A stretch of 64,000 bases of DNA from Pocillopora verrucosa (lineage: Eukaryota; Cnidaria; Anthozoa; Scleractinia; Pocilloporidae). The position numbers and the translations under genes were made by a program. Shown here one piece after another: positions 9,501 to 20,070 of the stretch (positions within the stretch are counted from its first letter, which is position 1; the number at the start of each line of letters is the position of its first letter). The stretch spans positions 4,043,120 to 4,107,119 of the forward strand of contig NC_089314.1 in the NCBI RefSeq assembly GCF_036669915.1. Reading direction: 5' to 3'. The notes below the pieces were generated by a model, which saw only the letters and a program-made list of their open reading frames with translations, did not search any database and was not told where the DNA came from.

Positions 9501-12321
9501 AGCGCTCTACCCTGTCACTGTCACTGTCAGACTCTGACGTTGAGCAGAGGCTGGTTTAATGTTGTTTAGACTGTCGTGCACAATAGAGGTCAAAATCTTA
9601 CCGCCAGTATGTGCCTTCACCACCCTCACTTTTTCATATTTCTTTACTTGAAATGCAATATTGTGGTGATTAATATAAAGTTCAAGTTTACCTACTCTGA
9701 GGGAAGTCAACTGATCTACGTAATAGAGATCTTCTCAGTAAATATCATTGTATTCCTGTTGATTTCTGTTTGCCGCTTATCTTTTCGTATTTCAATATCA
9801 GTTAGATGCTCAATAAAATCTGCAACAAGCTTTTTTGATGTATTTTTCAGAAACCTGTTTGATTGCCTTTTTATCCCCTGCTTTGAGCTTACCCTCTTGA
9901 AACATCTGTTTTATTTGAGCTCGAGGCTGATAATCATCGGGTTTGCGGCCACTCGTAGGTGTTTTCGTACCTGGTAAGCGGTAAAAGTCGGGAAGTTTGC
10001 TATAATCGGGATAGGGTCGTGGAGTTGGTGTAGCTGGAGAATGAATTACCCAGTCTCAAAGTTTATGCTTCCATATTCAAACTTCAGCTCTAAAACACTG
10101 ACTGTTCGCATTTTCTTGTTTTAGCTTGCTCACATTCAATATCGAGATGTATTTATATTCAAACATTTTGCGTCCACAAGCGAAATTTCGTGAGGTTTCT
10201 ATGGCATAGAACATACCGTGTAGTAGTGAGGGGAGGGTCGCAATTTTGTCAGTCACCTAAAGGTGGGGGGTCAGGAGTTTTTTTTTATTAACACGCAAGG
10301 GAGGACTAACACTTCTTTTAGAAAAAAATACAAAATTTCCCAAACCCCCCCCCCCCCACTCCCAAGAAAAAAACGTACCGTCCCTAATCATGACATCTAT
10401 TCAACGATTCTTCATATTCTACATTGTCAATAATTGCATAATGGCCTTAGATATTTCATGAGGATGCAGCCCGAACCAGCTACCTTGCAAAGAAAGCGGG
10501 GCAGAGTATGAGTTACCTAGGTAGAACTGCGGGTCAGACAAAACTTGACAACAAGACGGGATGGAGTCTTATTCTATTTTGCTTACAATTGAACGCTGCA
10601 GGGCTATCGTCTCCGTTAAGCGTGCGGCATTTCTGAAGAACACCAGAAGATTTATACAAATACTGGATACTTCTGGAGTGGGAAAATTTATTAAACAAGC
10701 ACAGTTTCTCAAACAACTGTCTAAAATTTCTGCAATTCATTTCCTCTGTTCTAGAGTACCTTATGATGTTTCCCGAGCTGCGTTCTACAGAAAATTACGC
10801 CATGAAGAATCCAGCCATAGCTTCAGATCTCAGCCAGTTGTCGCTGTGTTTTTTCATCAAACTTGTTCAAGACCAAGGGGATCAGATAGTCGTCAGCTAT
10901 GCCCGTGTTCATAGCAACGACATGATTGTCGAGATTTATCCGACACGGACAGAGTTTTATGTTGGCTTCAAGATGTTCCGGTAATGCTGCATATATTTTT
11001 TTAGATGCCGCTCGGGGAATTTCTTTTTCGAGCCACAATAAGTCATGTTACAGGAAATGCTACGATTGGCTTCTTTCTAATGCTTGGAGAGAGAGAGAAA
11101 ATTGAACATACAAACAAACGAAAATCCTTGGCTTCTTTCTCTTTACTTATCATAATTTAAATACCAAATATGTTAATCTTTGACCAAAACAAATCTAGAC
11201 GTATTTTCCTTACGCTTTGCAAATAACTATTCGGGTCTTTTTTTTTTTAAATTTGATTTAGATCACTATGCTCAGTAGGGCATAATAGTCGTCTTTCCAG
11301 TGACGGGGACTCGCTTAATATGGTTCTAGCCATAAAAGTATGAGGTTTCTTAACCGACCCGGCTTTCAAAATAGTAGCTCAGATGATACTTTGATATAGC
11401 GGAGATAAAATTACCTCAGTAAGCATTTTATAAGTAGAGAGAGACGTTTTTCGTCTTGTCACGAGCGTGGGACAAAGAAAAAATTCTGAGTTCCCATGAG
11501 GAATCGAACTTCAGACCTTCGGAATCCGAATCCTTTGCTCTACCGCTGAGCCACAGAGACGCTACAATAAGCGATGACTCTATTTTATAAGTAATTGCAT
11601 GAATAAGAGATTAACTGAAAGAATGAAAACACTGAACGAATGGAAGCCTGAATGTATGAACGATTAAGTCATTGATAAAAGATTGATTGACTGATTGAAA
11701 GTTTACTGACTGTTTTATTGATTGACTTGCTAACAGGCTGACTGACAGATTGACTGACTGACAGGCTTATTATATGTTGTTATAAACTGACTGACAGACT
11801 GAACGACTCTACTGACTGACTTAGTGACAATGGAAAAGGAGGGTCTTAAATGACCAGATATTTTAATATTGTTTTTTTTCTGTTTTTTTTGTTTTGTTTT
11901 GCTTTTTGTTTTTGTTTTTATTTTTGTTTTTATTTTTTTTTTTAGTTTTACCTCGACAAATCTCTACGATGATACCTGGCAACACCTGTGTCTCACCTGG
12001 GAAAACACTCAAGGAGTAACGAAACTCTATAAAGATGGCAAATTTACCGGACAGGTAACAAATAATGCCACTAAGAGCTATACACTTAAGGCTAACGGCG
12101 CTCTGGTGCTTGGACAAGAGCAGGACTCTATTGGCGGAGGCTTTAATCGTAAGCAAACTCTTCATGGCCAACTGGCAAGTGTTAACATGTGGGATAAAGT
12201 GCTGTCCGAAAGCGACATTGCCGCTCAGTACACACATTGCAGCGTACCTCATGGTTCTGTTTTTAACTGGTCTGTATTCAAAAGTCTTACTCATGGCAAT
12301 GTCACAGTTGAAGAGCCGTGA
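6535..12321 (+). CDS. Gene A: secreted PAN-EGF-pentraxin protein, intact
   Basis: Six exons: 6,535-6,607; 6,740-7,008; 7,241-7,355; 7,526-7,582; 10,755-10,980; 11,946-12,321, all with GT/AG borders, summing to 1,116 nt (371 aa). Residues 1-24 form a signal peptide (MAFFYLSANFLALVV). Residues 25-114 are PAN/apple-like with four Cys (ECAFKC, DPC, LCELL). Residues 115-152 are EGF-like with six Cys, 153-171 a CSC linker, and 172-371 a pentraxin domain. The pentraxin part shows the Cys pair in LSLCFF and HLCLTW, the block LGQEQDSIGGGF and VNMWDKVLSESDI. Ca2+-ligand positions read S-N, E-Q-D, N and Q against CRP. There are sequons NVT, NGT, NAT and NWS. AATAAA overlaps the stop (12,321-12,326). The start was chosen because this ATG is kept in all intact copies while upstream ATGs are not. 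Function: probably a Ca2+-dependent secreted recognition or matrix protein, inferred from families. Confidence 0.88.
7583..9080. other. Intron 4 of gene A, conserved proximal block
   Basis: This block follows exon 4 in every copy (also 17,796-18,845, 21,103-21,896, 31,918-33,550, 42,326-43,990, 51,858-52,252 and 62,198-64,000). It includes a TATATATAAAAAG word (about 7,650), the AGCACAATAAA word with a possible polyadenylation signal (about 8,680) and the TTCTCAAATGCG region in longer copies. In gene A the block breaks at about 9,045-9,060 and jumps to sequence that in F lies near 45,350, so about 2 kb of intron has been deleted. ORFs inside are not spliced to anything. Confidence 0.6.
9081..10384. 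mobile_element. TIR DNA transposon remnant, TAA target duplication
   Basis: The left end GAGAAGGTACGTTTTTTTTT and the right end (reverse complement GGGACGGTACGTTTTTTTCT) are inverted repeats continuing into G-rich sequence. TAA flanks both sides (9,078-9,080 and 10,385-10,387). Paralogous introns at about 23,930, 34,955 and 56,765 carry a single TAA at this spot (GCAATAACCA), i.e. the empty site. A second copy is at 45,375-46,299. Three-base TAA duplications fit the PIF/Harbinger superfamily, but no DDE transposase is visible, so the class is tentative. It contains a 13-base C run at 10,345-10,357. Confidence 0.75.
9507..9980 (-). pseudogene. Transposon-encoded protein remnant with SAP-like segment
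   Basis: On the minus strand, codons from 9,980 downward give a basic, charged sequence: GTKTPTSGRKPDDY, then AQIKQMFQEGKLKAGDKKA, then after a one-base slip in an A run KLVADFIEHLTDIEIRKDK. A stop and frame change follow, and then LTSLRVGKLELYINHHNIAF..KKYEKVRVVKAH. The last part resembles the L.V.EL..YL..H.L...GKK..K pattern of SAP-like helices in cnidarian transposon proteins, recalled from general knowledge. It lies within the TIR element, and the same segment recurs at about 45,500-45,900. It is frame-broken, so non-functional. Confidence 0.45.
11445..11562 (-). mobile_element. tRNA-derived SINE in intron 5 of gene A
   Basis: On the minus strand the element starts GTCTCTGTGGCTCAGCGGTA (box A like, TGGCTCAGCGG) from 11,560. 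It continues to AAGTTCGATTCC (box B like, about 11,500-11,512) and ends in the tail word CTTTGTCCCACGCTCG..AAGACG. This is the layout of a tRNA-derived SINE. Orthologous copies sit at the same intron position in C, F and H, so it predates those duplications. Box A is best kept in this copy. Confidence 0.7.
11590..11945. repeat. Degenerate TGAC-type repeats and poly-T tract before exon 6
   Basis: From about 11,600 to 11,825 the intron consists of GAATGAATG, GATTGATTGACTGA and GACTGACTGACAGG words in loose tandem. It is followed at 11,868-11,945 by a T-rich tract with TTTTTG/TTTTG periodicity that runs directly into the exon 6 acceptor TTTAG. The same order occurs before exon 6 in C, E, F and H. 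The tract serves as an unusually long polypyrimidine tract. The 164-residue minus-strand ORF over it is a shadow of exon 6. Confidence 0.7.
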
Positions 12322-12872
12322 ATAAAATTGTTTAGTGATCATACACTCAAAACCCATAACTCACGTCATGTAAAAAATTCCTTGTGTTAGTGTATTTACT
12401 ATAGGCATGACTTAATCACGTGGTATACGTACAAATTAGATAGCGAAAGTTAAACACGATAAAATTGAGCAAAGAAAACTCAAGGAACAGAGATGTATGT
12501 TCCTGATCCAGGCCAAGATCCAAAATACGTGATCTCCACTAAAAGTATTTATAGACAGTCCCTCGCACGAACAGGTCGGTATGAGGGCTAACCTCGATCG
12601 TATGCACAGAGATAGGAAAGGAGCTAGTATTTTACACGAGATACTATTTGAATGTTTGACTTTCCAATTTTGAAGCCACTGTTGTTTCCGGGGGAAGTGG
12701 AACGTTCTGGGACAGCTTCAATTCAGACAGTTTGAAGTATTGAAAACATGAAAAAGGATAAGCGGTAACAACTTTCTCTTTTCAAACAACTCTTGCTGCA
12801 CTGCTTGTACTACTTAAAAGCATTAAAACATCTGTAAAAGTTTACGAATTTCTTTCCGCTTTTTCAATTTCC
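12322..12872. other. 3' flank of gene A, shared with gene E
   Basis: This follows the stop and resembles 36,675-37,230 after gene E: AATTGTTTAG..GATCA.ACACT, AGGCATGACT.AATCACGTGGT, and TCCTGATCCAGGCC in order. It may include the 3' UTR. The other genes (C, F, H) have a different 3' flank type, so A and E form one class here. Confidence 0.55.
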
Positions 12873-13460
12873 GAAAATCTTACTCATGGCAATGTTGCAG
12901 TTGAAGAGCCGTGAACTACATTGGTCAGTGATCAAAACTCTTGCAGAGCCTAAAATCATAATTCGCGTGATGTAAATTCCGAATATTAGTGAATGTACCA
13001 TATGCATGGCATAGTAGAAAAATATATACCAAAAATGTTAGTTAGCCAGTTATTTGTAAAATGTTTCATTCGTTTATTTATTCACCTATTTACTTAGTTT
13101 TTTGATAAAAAATATTAAGATAAGAGGTAAATTTAAGGAGACCGGTGTTTGCCATAAAGTTAACACAGCTCATGGCAATGTTGCAGTTGAAGAGCCGTGA
13201 ACTACATTGGTCAGTAATCAACTCTTACAAAGCCTAAAATCATAACTTGCGTGATGTAAATTCCTAATATTAGTGGATGTACCATATGCATGGTATAGCA
13301 CTAAAATAGATATCAAAATATGACATGATATTTCGTCGAAACGCTGCTTTTGGCCAGTTATTTGTAAAACATTTCATTTATTTATTCACCTATTTACTCA
13401 GTTGTTTGATCTAATATATCTAAGTTTTAAGGTGACCGGTGTTTGCCATAAAGTTAAGAC
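12873..13460. repeat. 286-bp tandem repeats carrying the end of exon 6
   Basis: Two tandem units begin with the last bases of the coding sequence (CATGGCAATGTTGCAGTTGA through the stop) at 12,885 and 13,171, exactly 286 bp apart. Each continues through ATATGCATGGCATAG, a TTATTCACCTATTTACT word and GGTGACCGGTGTTTGCCATA. The same 286-bp period occurs after gene C (25,715 and 26,001) and gene H (58,575 and 58,861). These are duplicated gene 3' ends, not coding. Confidence 0.75.
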
Positions 13461-13965
13461 AGTTACTTGTTTTATTGTAAGCAGCCTTAACAACATAACA
13501 CGTTTCTTCTCTGTTCTAATTCATAACACCTGAGAAGAAATTAAGAGGTCCTTTAAAGATCTTTCAAGATCCCAAAGAAATTTCAAACATTGAGAGGCTG
13601 ACAGGACGAGCGCAAATACTTTGAATGTGCGCCCATGAAAGTCTTCTAGGATGATTATCGCATGTGCCCTATTGCATATATATGATAAGTTGCGACTATG
13701 AGAAAAGCCGGCATGTCCCTAATAAGCCACCGTGTTCTACCGCTTTTTGCAACCTCTTAAAACACTCAGGGTGCTTCTGTACAGATTTCTTGGAGTCCAT
13801 ATTACTTGACATCGAAAAACATCGCATGTCCCACAAGGGCCACAGTAGAAGAAAGATATCGGTAAGTTCTTTACAAATCTGATGTATGCTTGCAGTAGTC
13901 TAGAAAATTCCAGAATAAAACTTACAGAATCTGGAAATTCTGCTGTTGACATCGTAATTTTAGAA
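13461..13965. other. Spacer after gene A, shared with genes C and H
   Basis: The sequence from GACAGTTACTTGTTTTATTG through GAGAGGCTGACAGGACGAGC recurs at about 26,300-26,480 and 59,150-59,400. No coding content was recognised. ORFs at 13,664-13,882 and 13,737-13,952 lack features. Confidence 0.5.
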
Positions 13966-15270
13966 CTAGGGTATGTGCTACAGATGGATGGGGGTGAGGG
14001 GTGGGCTATGACAAGGTTTGATGTATTAAACTGTTAGAGCGGAAGTTTAGCTGTTAGTTGGCCTACATTATCAATGTTAGCTGTTATGCAGACCCCCTAC
14101 CCCCTACCCCCTCCCCCCTTACTCCATGGTGGACCTTGCATCACATCTCTCCTGTATTGCGTTACATGAAAAGTACATTATCCAAGGCAATTAAGATGAA
14201 GAATCTTCTCATGCATGTTTTCGATGTAAATCCTCAGACTCAAGATAGAGCACTTTTCGCTTGAGTATCGTAAAAGCGTGAAAACAAACCTGTAAAAGGA
14301 AAGACTAAAAATATCCAAAATAATTCAGAGTAAAATTAGGCTTAGGGCTTCCCAAAGAACAAAAACCCACTCAGCGTTGTCTTCAAGCAACAAAGCTAGA
14401 TAAATACAATAAAGAAGAAAATTAAATAAACATACGCTCCATTATTTCTGAAATTTTCCGTGGCAGCAGAACGAGCTGAACTGGAGCTCTTCCCTACCAT
14501 TATTTATCTCCTGAATTCACACATCAAAATCTAGAGGGCGCTAAAATAATTAACAGAGACTAGGACTGAAAAAAAAGTAAATCCAGGCGCACTAGAAAAC
14601 ATCTACAGAGACTAACAAGAGCAAAACAGGAGGCCAAACGACTAAAAAGGAAGAAAAATATAGTAATTGATGAAAAGATATCGTGTCTAGTTTATCGTGT
14701 TGTAAGTTTTCTATTGCCTACCGTATCTGTTTCCTACTGAGCCATCATTTGTCGTCATTTTACTTCACACTGACTTGTTTTTCAAACAGAAATTTTTTCA
14801 TTTTAATTCATTTTCTCTTTTCTTTTTACATCAGTCGATAATGACTGCAGCTGTTCATCAGGACCAGAATGAAAACAGAGATGCAAAGTAGGTCAGTTAG
14901 TAGTCCACCTTCGAGTTAATATAGCTTGAAACAGTTTTCCGCGACACTAATCATTAAGAATGATTTTGTTTTACCTCGAGGGTCGTGTTTGTAGCACAAT
15001 AAACCCACGAGAGTCGTTTATATTCTCTTAGTTTGGTCTGTCCCCTGCCGATCTTTGCAACTCCACCGCCGGGTAGCCGATTCGCACTCAGGATTCGATT
15101 CATATTCTCCACAGGAGCTGCCAGCGATATAAAGCATGATTTCATGTATTGTATTTTGCTGTAGTCTTATCTCCTTCGATACGTGCTTAGTATGAATTAA
15201 GTAACAGAAGTTTTTTAGAACTGTCTAAAATCTCTGCAATTATTTTCTCTGTTATAGAGTAGTGTTATAG
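13966..15270 (+). pseudogene. Gene relic: broken exon 4 plus exon 5 acceptor
   Basis: This piece holds an upstream-type segment (14,450-14,700), then a full-length exon 4 copy at 14,835-14,891 whose GGA codon is now TGA (14,870-14,872), then a shortened intron-4 block (14,980-15,200). At about 15,217-15,262 come the last 45 bp of intron 4 and the exon 5 acceptor TTATAGAGTA, cut off after four exon bases and joined to intergenic sequence. Exons 1-3 and the pentraxin part are gone. The stretch 13,970-14,950 closely resembles 48,150-49,100. Confidence 0.7.
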
Positions 15271-16269
15271 ATGTATTAAACTGTCAGAGCGAAAGTTTAA
15301 CTGTTGGCTGGCCAATATTTTTAATGTTAGCTGTATGAAGACCCCCCTCCCCCTCTCTTCTCCCTCATATAGGACCTTACATTAAATCTCTTCTGTATTG
15401 TATTACCTGAAAACTGCATTTATCTAAACCAATCAGAATAAAGAATTTTTTCATGTATGTTTTCATTGCAAATCCTTAAGCTCAAGATAGAGCTTATTTC
15501 GATTGAGCATCGTAAAAGCGTGAAAACAAACCTGTAAAAGGAAAGTTAAAAAAGCGTTTAATAAAATCAGGGTAAAATCAGCTCCGTCTTCAAGCCATAA
15601 AGCTAGATAAGTAAAATAAAAATAATAATAATTATTAAATAAACAGACGCTCCATTATTTCCTGAAACTTTTCGTGACAGCAGAATTGAAACGAGCTGAT
15701 TTCAAGAACTGTAGTTCCTCTGTACCATCATTGATCTCCTGAATTTACAAATCAAAAAGTAGAGTGCTCTAAAACCATAGCAACTAGAAAAAAAAAAGAT
15801 AACGAAAACTTAGGGGCGCTAAAAAACATTTATAGAGGAAGACAAACAGAAGTTAAACAGGAGGCCAAACGCCCAATAAAGGAAAACAAAATATCAATTG
15901 ATGAAAAGATATCGTGTCATTCACTGTTCGAGCAGATGTTTGCAAATCCTGTGGAAAAGCTTTATGTTGCGTGTCTGTGGCATCGCGAGATCGTGTATCA
16001 CAATGAAAATCACTACTCTTTGAGCTTCAAGAATAAGATAGCTTTTTTTCTATTTATCTGCCAATTTTCTTGTTTGTTTGTATCGCGGTTTGTGTCCAGA
16101 CTTCAGAGGTTATCATCTTTCTTCCGTTTGCGGGAAAGACCAAAAAATGCTAAAAGAATTCAGAGTAAAATCAGTGAAAGGGCTTCCCAAATAACAATAG
16201 CCCACCGAGCGCTGTCTTCAAACAATAACGCTAGATAAGTTCGATAAAAAAGCCTTAATAAACAAACGC
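15271..16269 (+). pseudogene. Upstream block with exon 1 relic lacking ATG
   Basis: The sequence repeats the family's 5' flank twice over. At 16,038-16,110 lies an exon 1 relic in which the usual ATGGCT start is ATAGCT, followed by the diverged signal-peptide variant seen also at 27,683 and 60,546 (FFLFICQFSCLFV). It has no following exon 2. A C-rich segment at about 15,343-15,362 is also present. Confidence 0.6.
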
Positions 16270-16758
16270 TCTATTATTTCCTAAAACTTTCCGTGACAAC
16301 AGAATTAAAACGAGCTGAACTGGAGCTCTACTATTCCATTATTTTCTCCCGAATTTGCAAATAAAAAACTAGAGCGCTAAAATAGCATCAACTAGAAAGA
16401 AAAAAATAAAGAACTCAAGGACGCTTGAAAAAATTTTCAGAGGAAGACAAACAGGAGCAGTACAGGAGGTCAAACGCCTGAAAAAAAAATTTAACAGAGA
16501 AAGAAAACATTTTTGAAAACATTTACAGAGAAAGAAAACATTTTTGAAAACATTTAAATAGAAAGACAAACGGGAGCAAATTAGGAGGCCAAGCCCCCAA
16601 AAAAGGAGAACAAAATAATAATTGATGCGAAGATAAATTGTCATTACCAGAAGCAGATGTTTGCAAAGCCCATGCAAAAGTTTTATGTTGCGTGTCTGTG
16701 GCATTACGAAATCGTGTATCACTATGAAAGTCATTTCTCTTTGAGCTACGAGAATAAG
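16270..16758 (+). promoter_or_regulatory. Shared upstream block of gene B
   Basis: This block precedes exon 1 and is closely shared with E (about 30,410-30,866) and H (about 50,390-50,826). It contains the CTTTCCGTGACA, CTAGAGCGCTAAAATAG and TTGCAAAGCCCATGCAAAAG words in order. An in-frame upstream ATG exists (16,657), but the extra N-terminal codons are frame-broken in H and deleted in A, so I read it as 5' UTR or promoter. An internal duplication of GAAAGAAAACATTTTTGAAA occurs at about 16,498-16,560. No certain TATA box. Confidence 0.4.
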
Positions 16759-17795
16759 ATGGCTTTTTTCTTTTTATCTGCCAATCTTCTTGCTCTGGTT
16801 GTATCGGCGAGTTCTGTGAAGACTTCAAAAGGTGTTGTCTTTCTTCCTTTTTGCTTTATTTTCCTGATATCTGCATCGTCTTTTTGAGGAAGTCGAAATC
16901 ATTTTAAATGGTAATTTTCATTTCTTTATCAAAACACAGGACAAACGCCAAACGTTGGGTTTGTCTTCACCAATTTCCTTGATCACAAAGGCTACTATTT
17001 GAACGTTATAACTGTTAGTACAGAACTAGTCCAAGACTCCTTTGAGTGCGCGTTCAAGTGTCTGGAGAAGGATCCATGTTTGTCCTTCAACCTGGCAGAT
17101 TTGGATGATAACATTGACAATCTGCTATGTGAACTGCTTCCATCTGACCGTTACACCCGTTCAGACAAGTTCAACGCCAACCATCTTTGGTATCACTACA
17201 GTATTGCGGTAAAATTATTTTCCTTTTTCTACTTTATCTTATCATCACGTGTTTTGTTATTATTATTATTATTATTTCATCCTAATTATAACTAAAATCG
17301 ATTGCAATCGTTTGAGCAAACTTTATTCAAGTATTCAACGTTAACATATCTCTCGTCGGAAGCCATTTTTAAGTCGTTTCGTTGATCCGTCATCGCAGTT
17401 TGTTTAACTGGTATTTATTAAGGGAACAAGTAATTGATTTTCTCCGTTTTAGTCTCCTTGTTCGAGGTTGCCCTGTCAGAACGATGGAACTTGTGTACCT
17501 CTGTACCGGACGAACAGCTACAAGTGTCGCTGTACGAAAGCATACCAGGGAAGCTACTGCGAAAACGGTAAGGTTTTGGTTTCTAGAACAACATTTTCAA
17601 AAATATTTCGCGCGCGTGCTTTTCGTATCTGATTCCTTCTGAGCCATCATTCATCGTCTTTTTACTTCACACTGACTTGTTTTGACAAACATAAATTGTA
17701 TGCATTATTATTCATTTTCTTTGTTCTTTCTGTATCAGTTGATAATGACTGCAGCTGTTCATCAGGACCAGAAGGAAAACAGAGATGCAAAATAG
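16759..17795 (+). CDS. Gene B: PAN-EGF module without pentraxin exons
   Basis: Exons 16,759-16,831; 16,940-17,208; 17,453-17,567 and 17,739-17,795 are all open with GT/AG borders and the family phases. They encode signal peptide, PAN-like (ECAFKC, DPC, LCELL), EGF-like with six Cys (ending YCEN) and linker. No exon 5 or 6 follows: intron 4 is cut at about 18,845 and joined to intergenic sequence. Three fates are possible. Read-through past exon 4 would add 13 codons to a stop at about 17,830. Exon 4 could splice (phase 1) to exon 5 of gene C at 24,272. Or the copy is dead. Sequence shows no disabling change in these exons. A secreted PAN-EGF protein or alternative 5' module is an inference. 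Confidence 0.6.
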
Positions 17796-18849
17796 GTCAG
17801 TTAATATTCCACCTTCAAGTTAAGGTAGCTTGAAACAGCTTTCCGAGACACCTATACCGAATATATATAAAAAAAAAACCCTCAAAAAGAGACTTTCCCT
17901 TTACGAAGCCAAACGAAATTTACACGTGTTCACAAAATGATTTAAGTCTGAAGTAATGGGCGTTCCAAGGCAACCACAATAGATGTACTTATATATGGGA
18001 AAATCCCTTTACATAGTTTTTTAGATCGATCTCGTAATACGAAACCAATATCCAGCCATCATGACCGAACAAGCTTTTTTAATAAAGGATCTATCTTGTA
18101 GCGAACGATTTCTCTTTATTTTGAAAGAATCAAGAATGAATTTTTGACTTCCAGAGCCGAGAAAGAAAGCCAACTGTCTTTGTAGCACAATAAACCCACG
18201 ACAGTCATTTATGTTTTCTTTGTTTCGTTTGTGGTGGTCCTCCGCCGATTTTTGCGACTCCACCGGCATTGTCTAAAAATTGCAAACTCTGTTAGTCCGC
18301 TCGGGTAGCTAATGCAAACGATGGATTCGCTTCTCCACGGGTGCTGCCAGCGATATAACGCATGATTTCATGTGTTGTATTTTACTGTAGTTTTATCTCC
18401 TTTGTAACCAGGTAACACGCTTAAAGCGCATTAGGTAAGAAAAGTTTGTTGTTATCCTATTATGGCGAGATAGAAATTATCTCGGAAGTGAAAATTCAAT
18501 TTGACGGCATGTTTTGAAGATTTTTTACAATGCCTAAGAACACGATGAAAATTCGTCAGATGAAACGTTATTGCGACAAATTCAATAAACTTGATTAAGA
18601 GCTCAGTATCTGAATAACTTTGCGTGGAAGCTGAAAAATTAAGAGTTATTTTGAAAGGGCTTAATTTAATTTGTTAATATTTTCTCAAATGCGAGGATAT
18701 AGCCCAAAAAGCATTTTCTCTGAGGTTGAGAAAAATTCCTATCAAAGATTCTATTCCAAAAACCTCTTTAACGGCATTTCCCCATAACATACGCATATCA
18801 GTAGTGATTGACACGACACCCGCTACTTCAAACTTTAAATATTGGTGAA
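17796..18849. other. Truncated intron-4 block after gene B
   Basis: This follows the usual order of the intron-4 block up to ACTTTAAATATTGGTGAACA. At about 18,848 it switches abruptly to AGAATCTGGAAATTCTGCTA, a word that elsewhere (30,146, 59,946) lies in intergenic sequence. The junction marks the deletion that removed exons 5-6. AATAAA at 18,189-18,194 lies in the conserved block. Confidence 0.6.
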
Positions 18850-20070
18850 CAAAAAGAATCTGGAAATTCTGCTATTGACATCGTAATCTTAGAACTGGGG
18901 AATATGCTATAAATAGGGGCGAGGGGGGGGAGGGCTATGACATGGTTTGATGTATTGTATTAAAGGAAAGTTTAAAAATTGCTAAAAGAAATAAAAAAAA
19001 AACTCACCCAGCGCTGTCTGCAAGCAATAAAGCTAGATAAGCACCAAAAAAATTAAATAAACAGACGCTCCATTATTTCCTGAAACTTTCCGTAACAGCA
19101 GAATTGGAACGAGCTGATTTCAATAGCTTAAACTCTTCTGTACCATTATTTATCTCCTGAATTTACAAACAAAAAGTAGAGCGCTCTAAAACCATAGCAA
19201 CTGGGAAAAAGAAAGATAGAGAAACCCAGGGGCACCAGAAAACATTTACAGAGGAAGACAAACAAGAGCAAAACAGGAAACCAAACTCCCGAAAAAGAAA
19301 ACAAAATAATAATTGATGACAAGCTATCGTGTCATTAACTGTTCAAGCAGATGTTTACAAAGCCCATGGAAAAGCTTAATGATGCGTGTCTGTGGCATTG
19401 CGAAATCGTTTATTACTATGAAAATCACTTATCTTCGAGCTTCAAGAATAAGATGGCTATTTCCTATTTATCTGCCAATTTTCTTCTTTGTTTGTTTGTA
19501 TCGGCGAGTTGTTTGTAGACTTCAAAGGTTATCACATTTCTTCCCTTGCAGGAAAGACCTGTCATGTTGGAGCACTTTTCGATTGAGCAAAGTGCCAAAG
19601 AATTCAGAGTAAAAACAGGTTAAGAGCTTCCCAAATAACAAAAACCCACCAATTGCTGTCTTCAAACAATAAAGCTAGATACCTACAATAAAAAAAAATG
19701 TAATAAACAGACTGAAAGTTTCCGTGACAGCAGAATTAAAACGAGCTCAACTGGAGCTCTACTGGTCCATTAGTTTTCTCCTGAATTTACACATCAAAAG
19801 TTAGAGCGCTAATTGAATTGACAGCAACTAGAAAGAAAAATAAACCCAGGGGCGCTAGAAAACATTTGCAGAGGAAGACAAACAGGAGCAAATCAGGAGG
19901 CCAAACGCCTGAAAAAGAAAACAAATTAATAACTGATGACAAGATATCGTGTCATTAACCGAAGCAGTTGTTTGCAAAGCCCATTTAAAACGCTTAGTGT
20001 TGCGTATCTGTAGCATTACGAAATCGTGTATCACCATGAAAAGCTTTTTTCTTTGAGCTACAAGAATAAG
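18850..20070 (+). pseudogene. Upstream region of gene C with exon 1 relic
   Basis: The region is nearly identical to 59,945-61,164 upstream of gene I. It contains an exon 1 relic at 19,453-19,527 that reads the signal-peptide variant MAISYLSANFLLCLFV but ends in an in-frame TAG just before the donor. In the 60.5-kb copy the same codon is CAG. The remainder is the family's 5' flank, including CTAGAGCGCT-type words before gene C. Confidence 0.6.

Noticed and set aside
9576-9977. Plus-strand ORF of 133 codons with a hydrophobic look
   Set aside because: Antisense to the charged transposon-type protein remnant inside the TIR element.
11537-11560. tRNA gene
   Set aside because: Box A and B are recognisable, but the cloverleaf is not complete, and the element continues into a SINE body repeated at orthologous intron sites.
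11600-11825. Regular GACTGACTGACAGG repeats as a possible CRISPR-like or protein repeat
   Set aside because: Degenerate short-period DNA repeat in an intron, without conserved repeat/spacer lengths and in a eukaryotic context.
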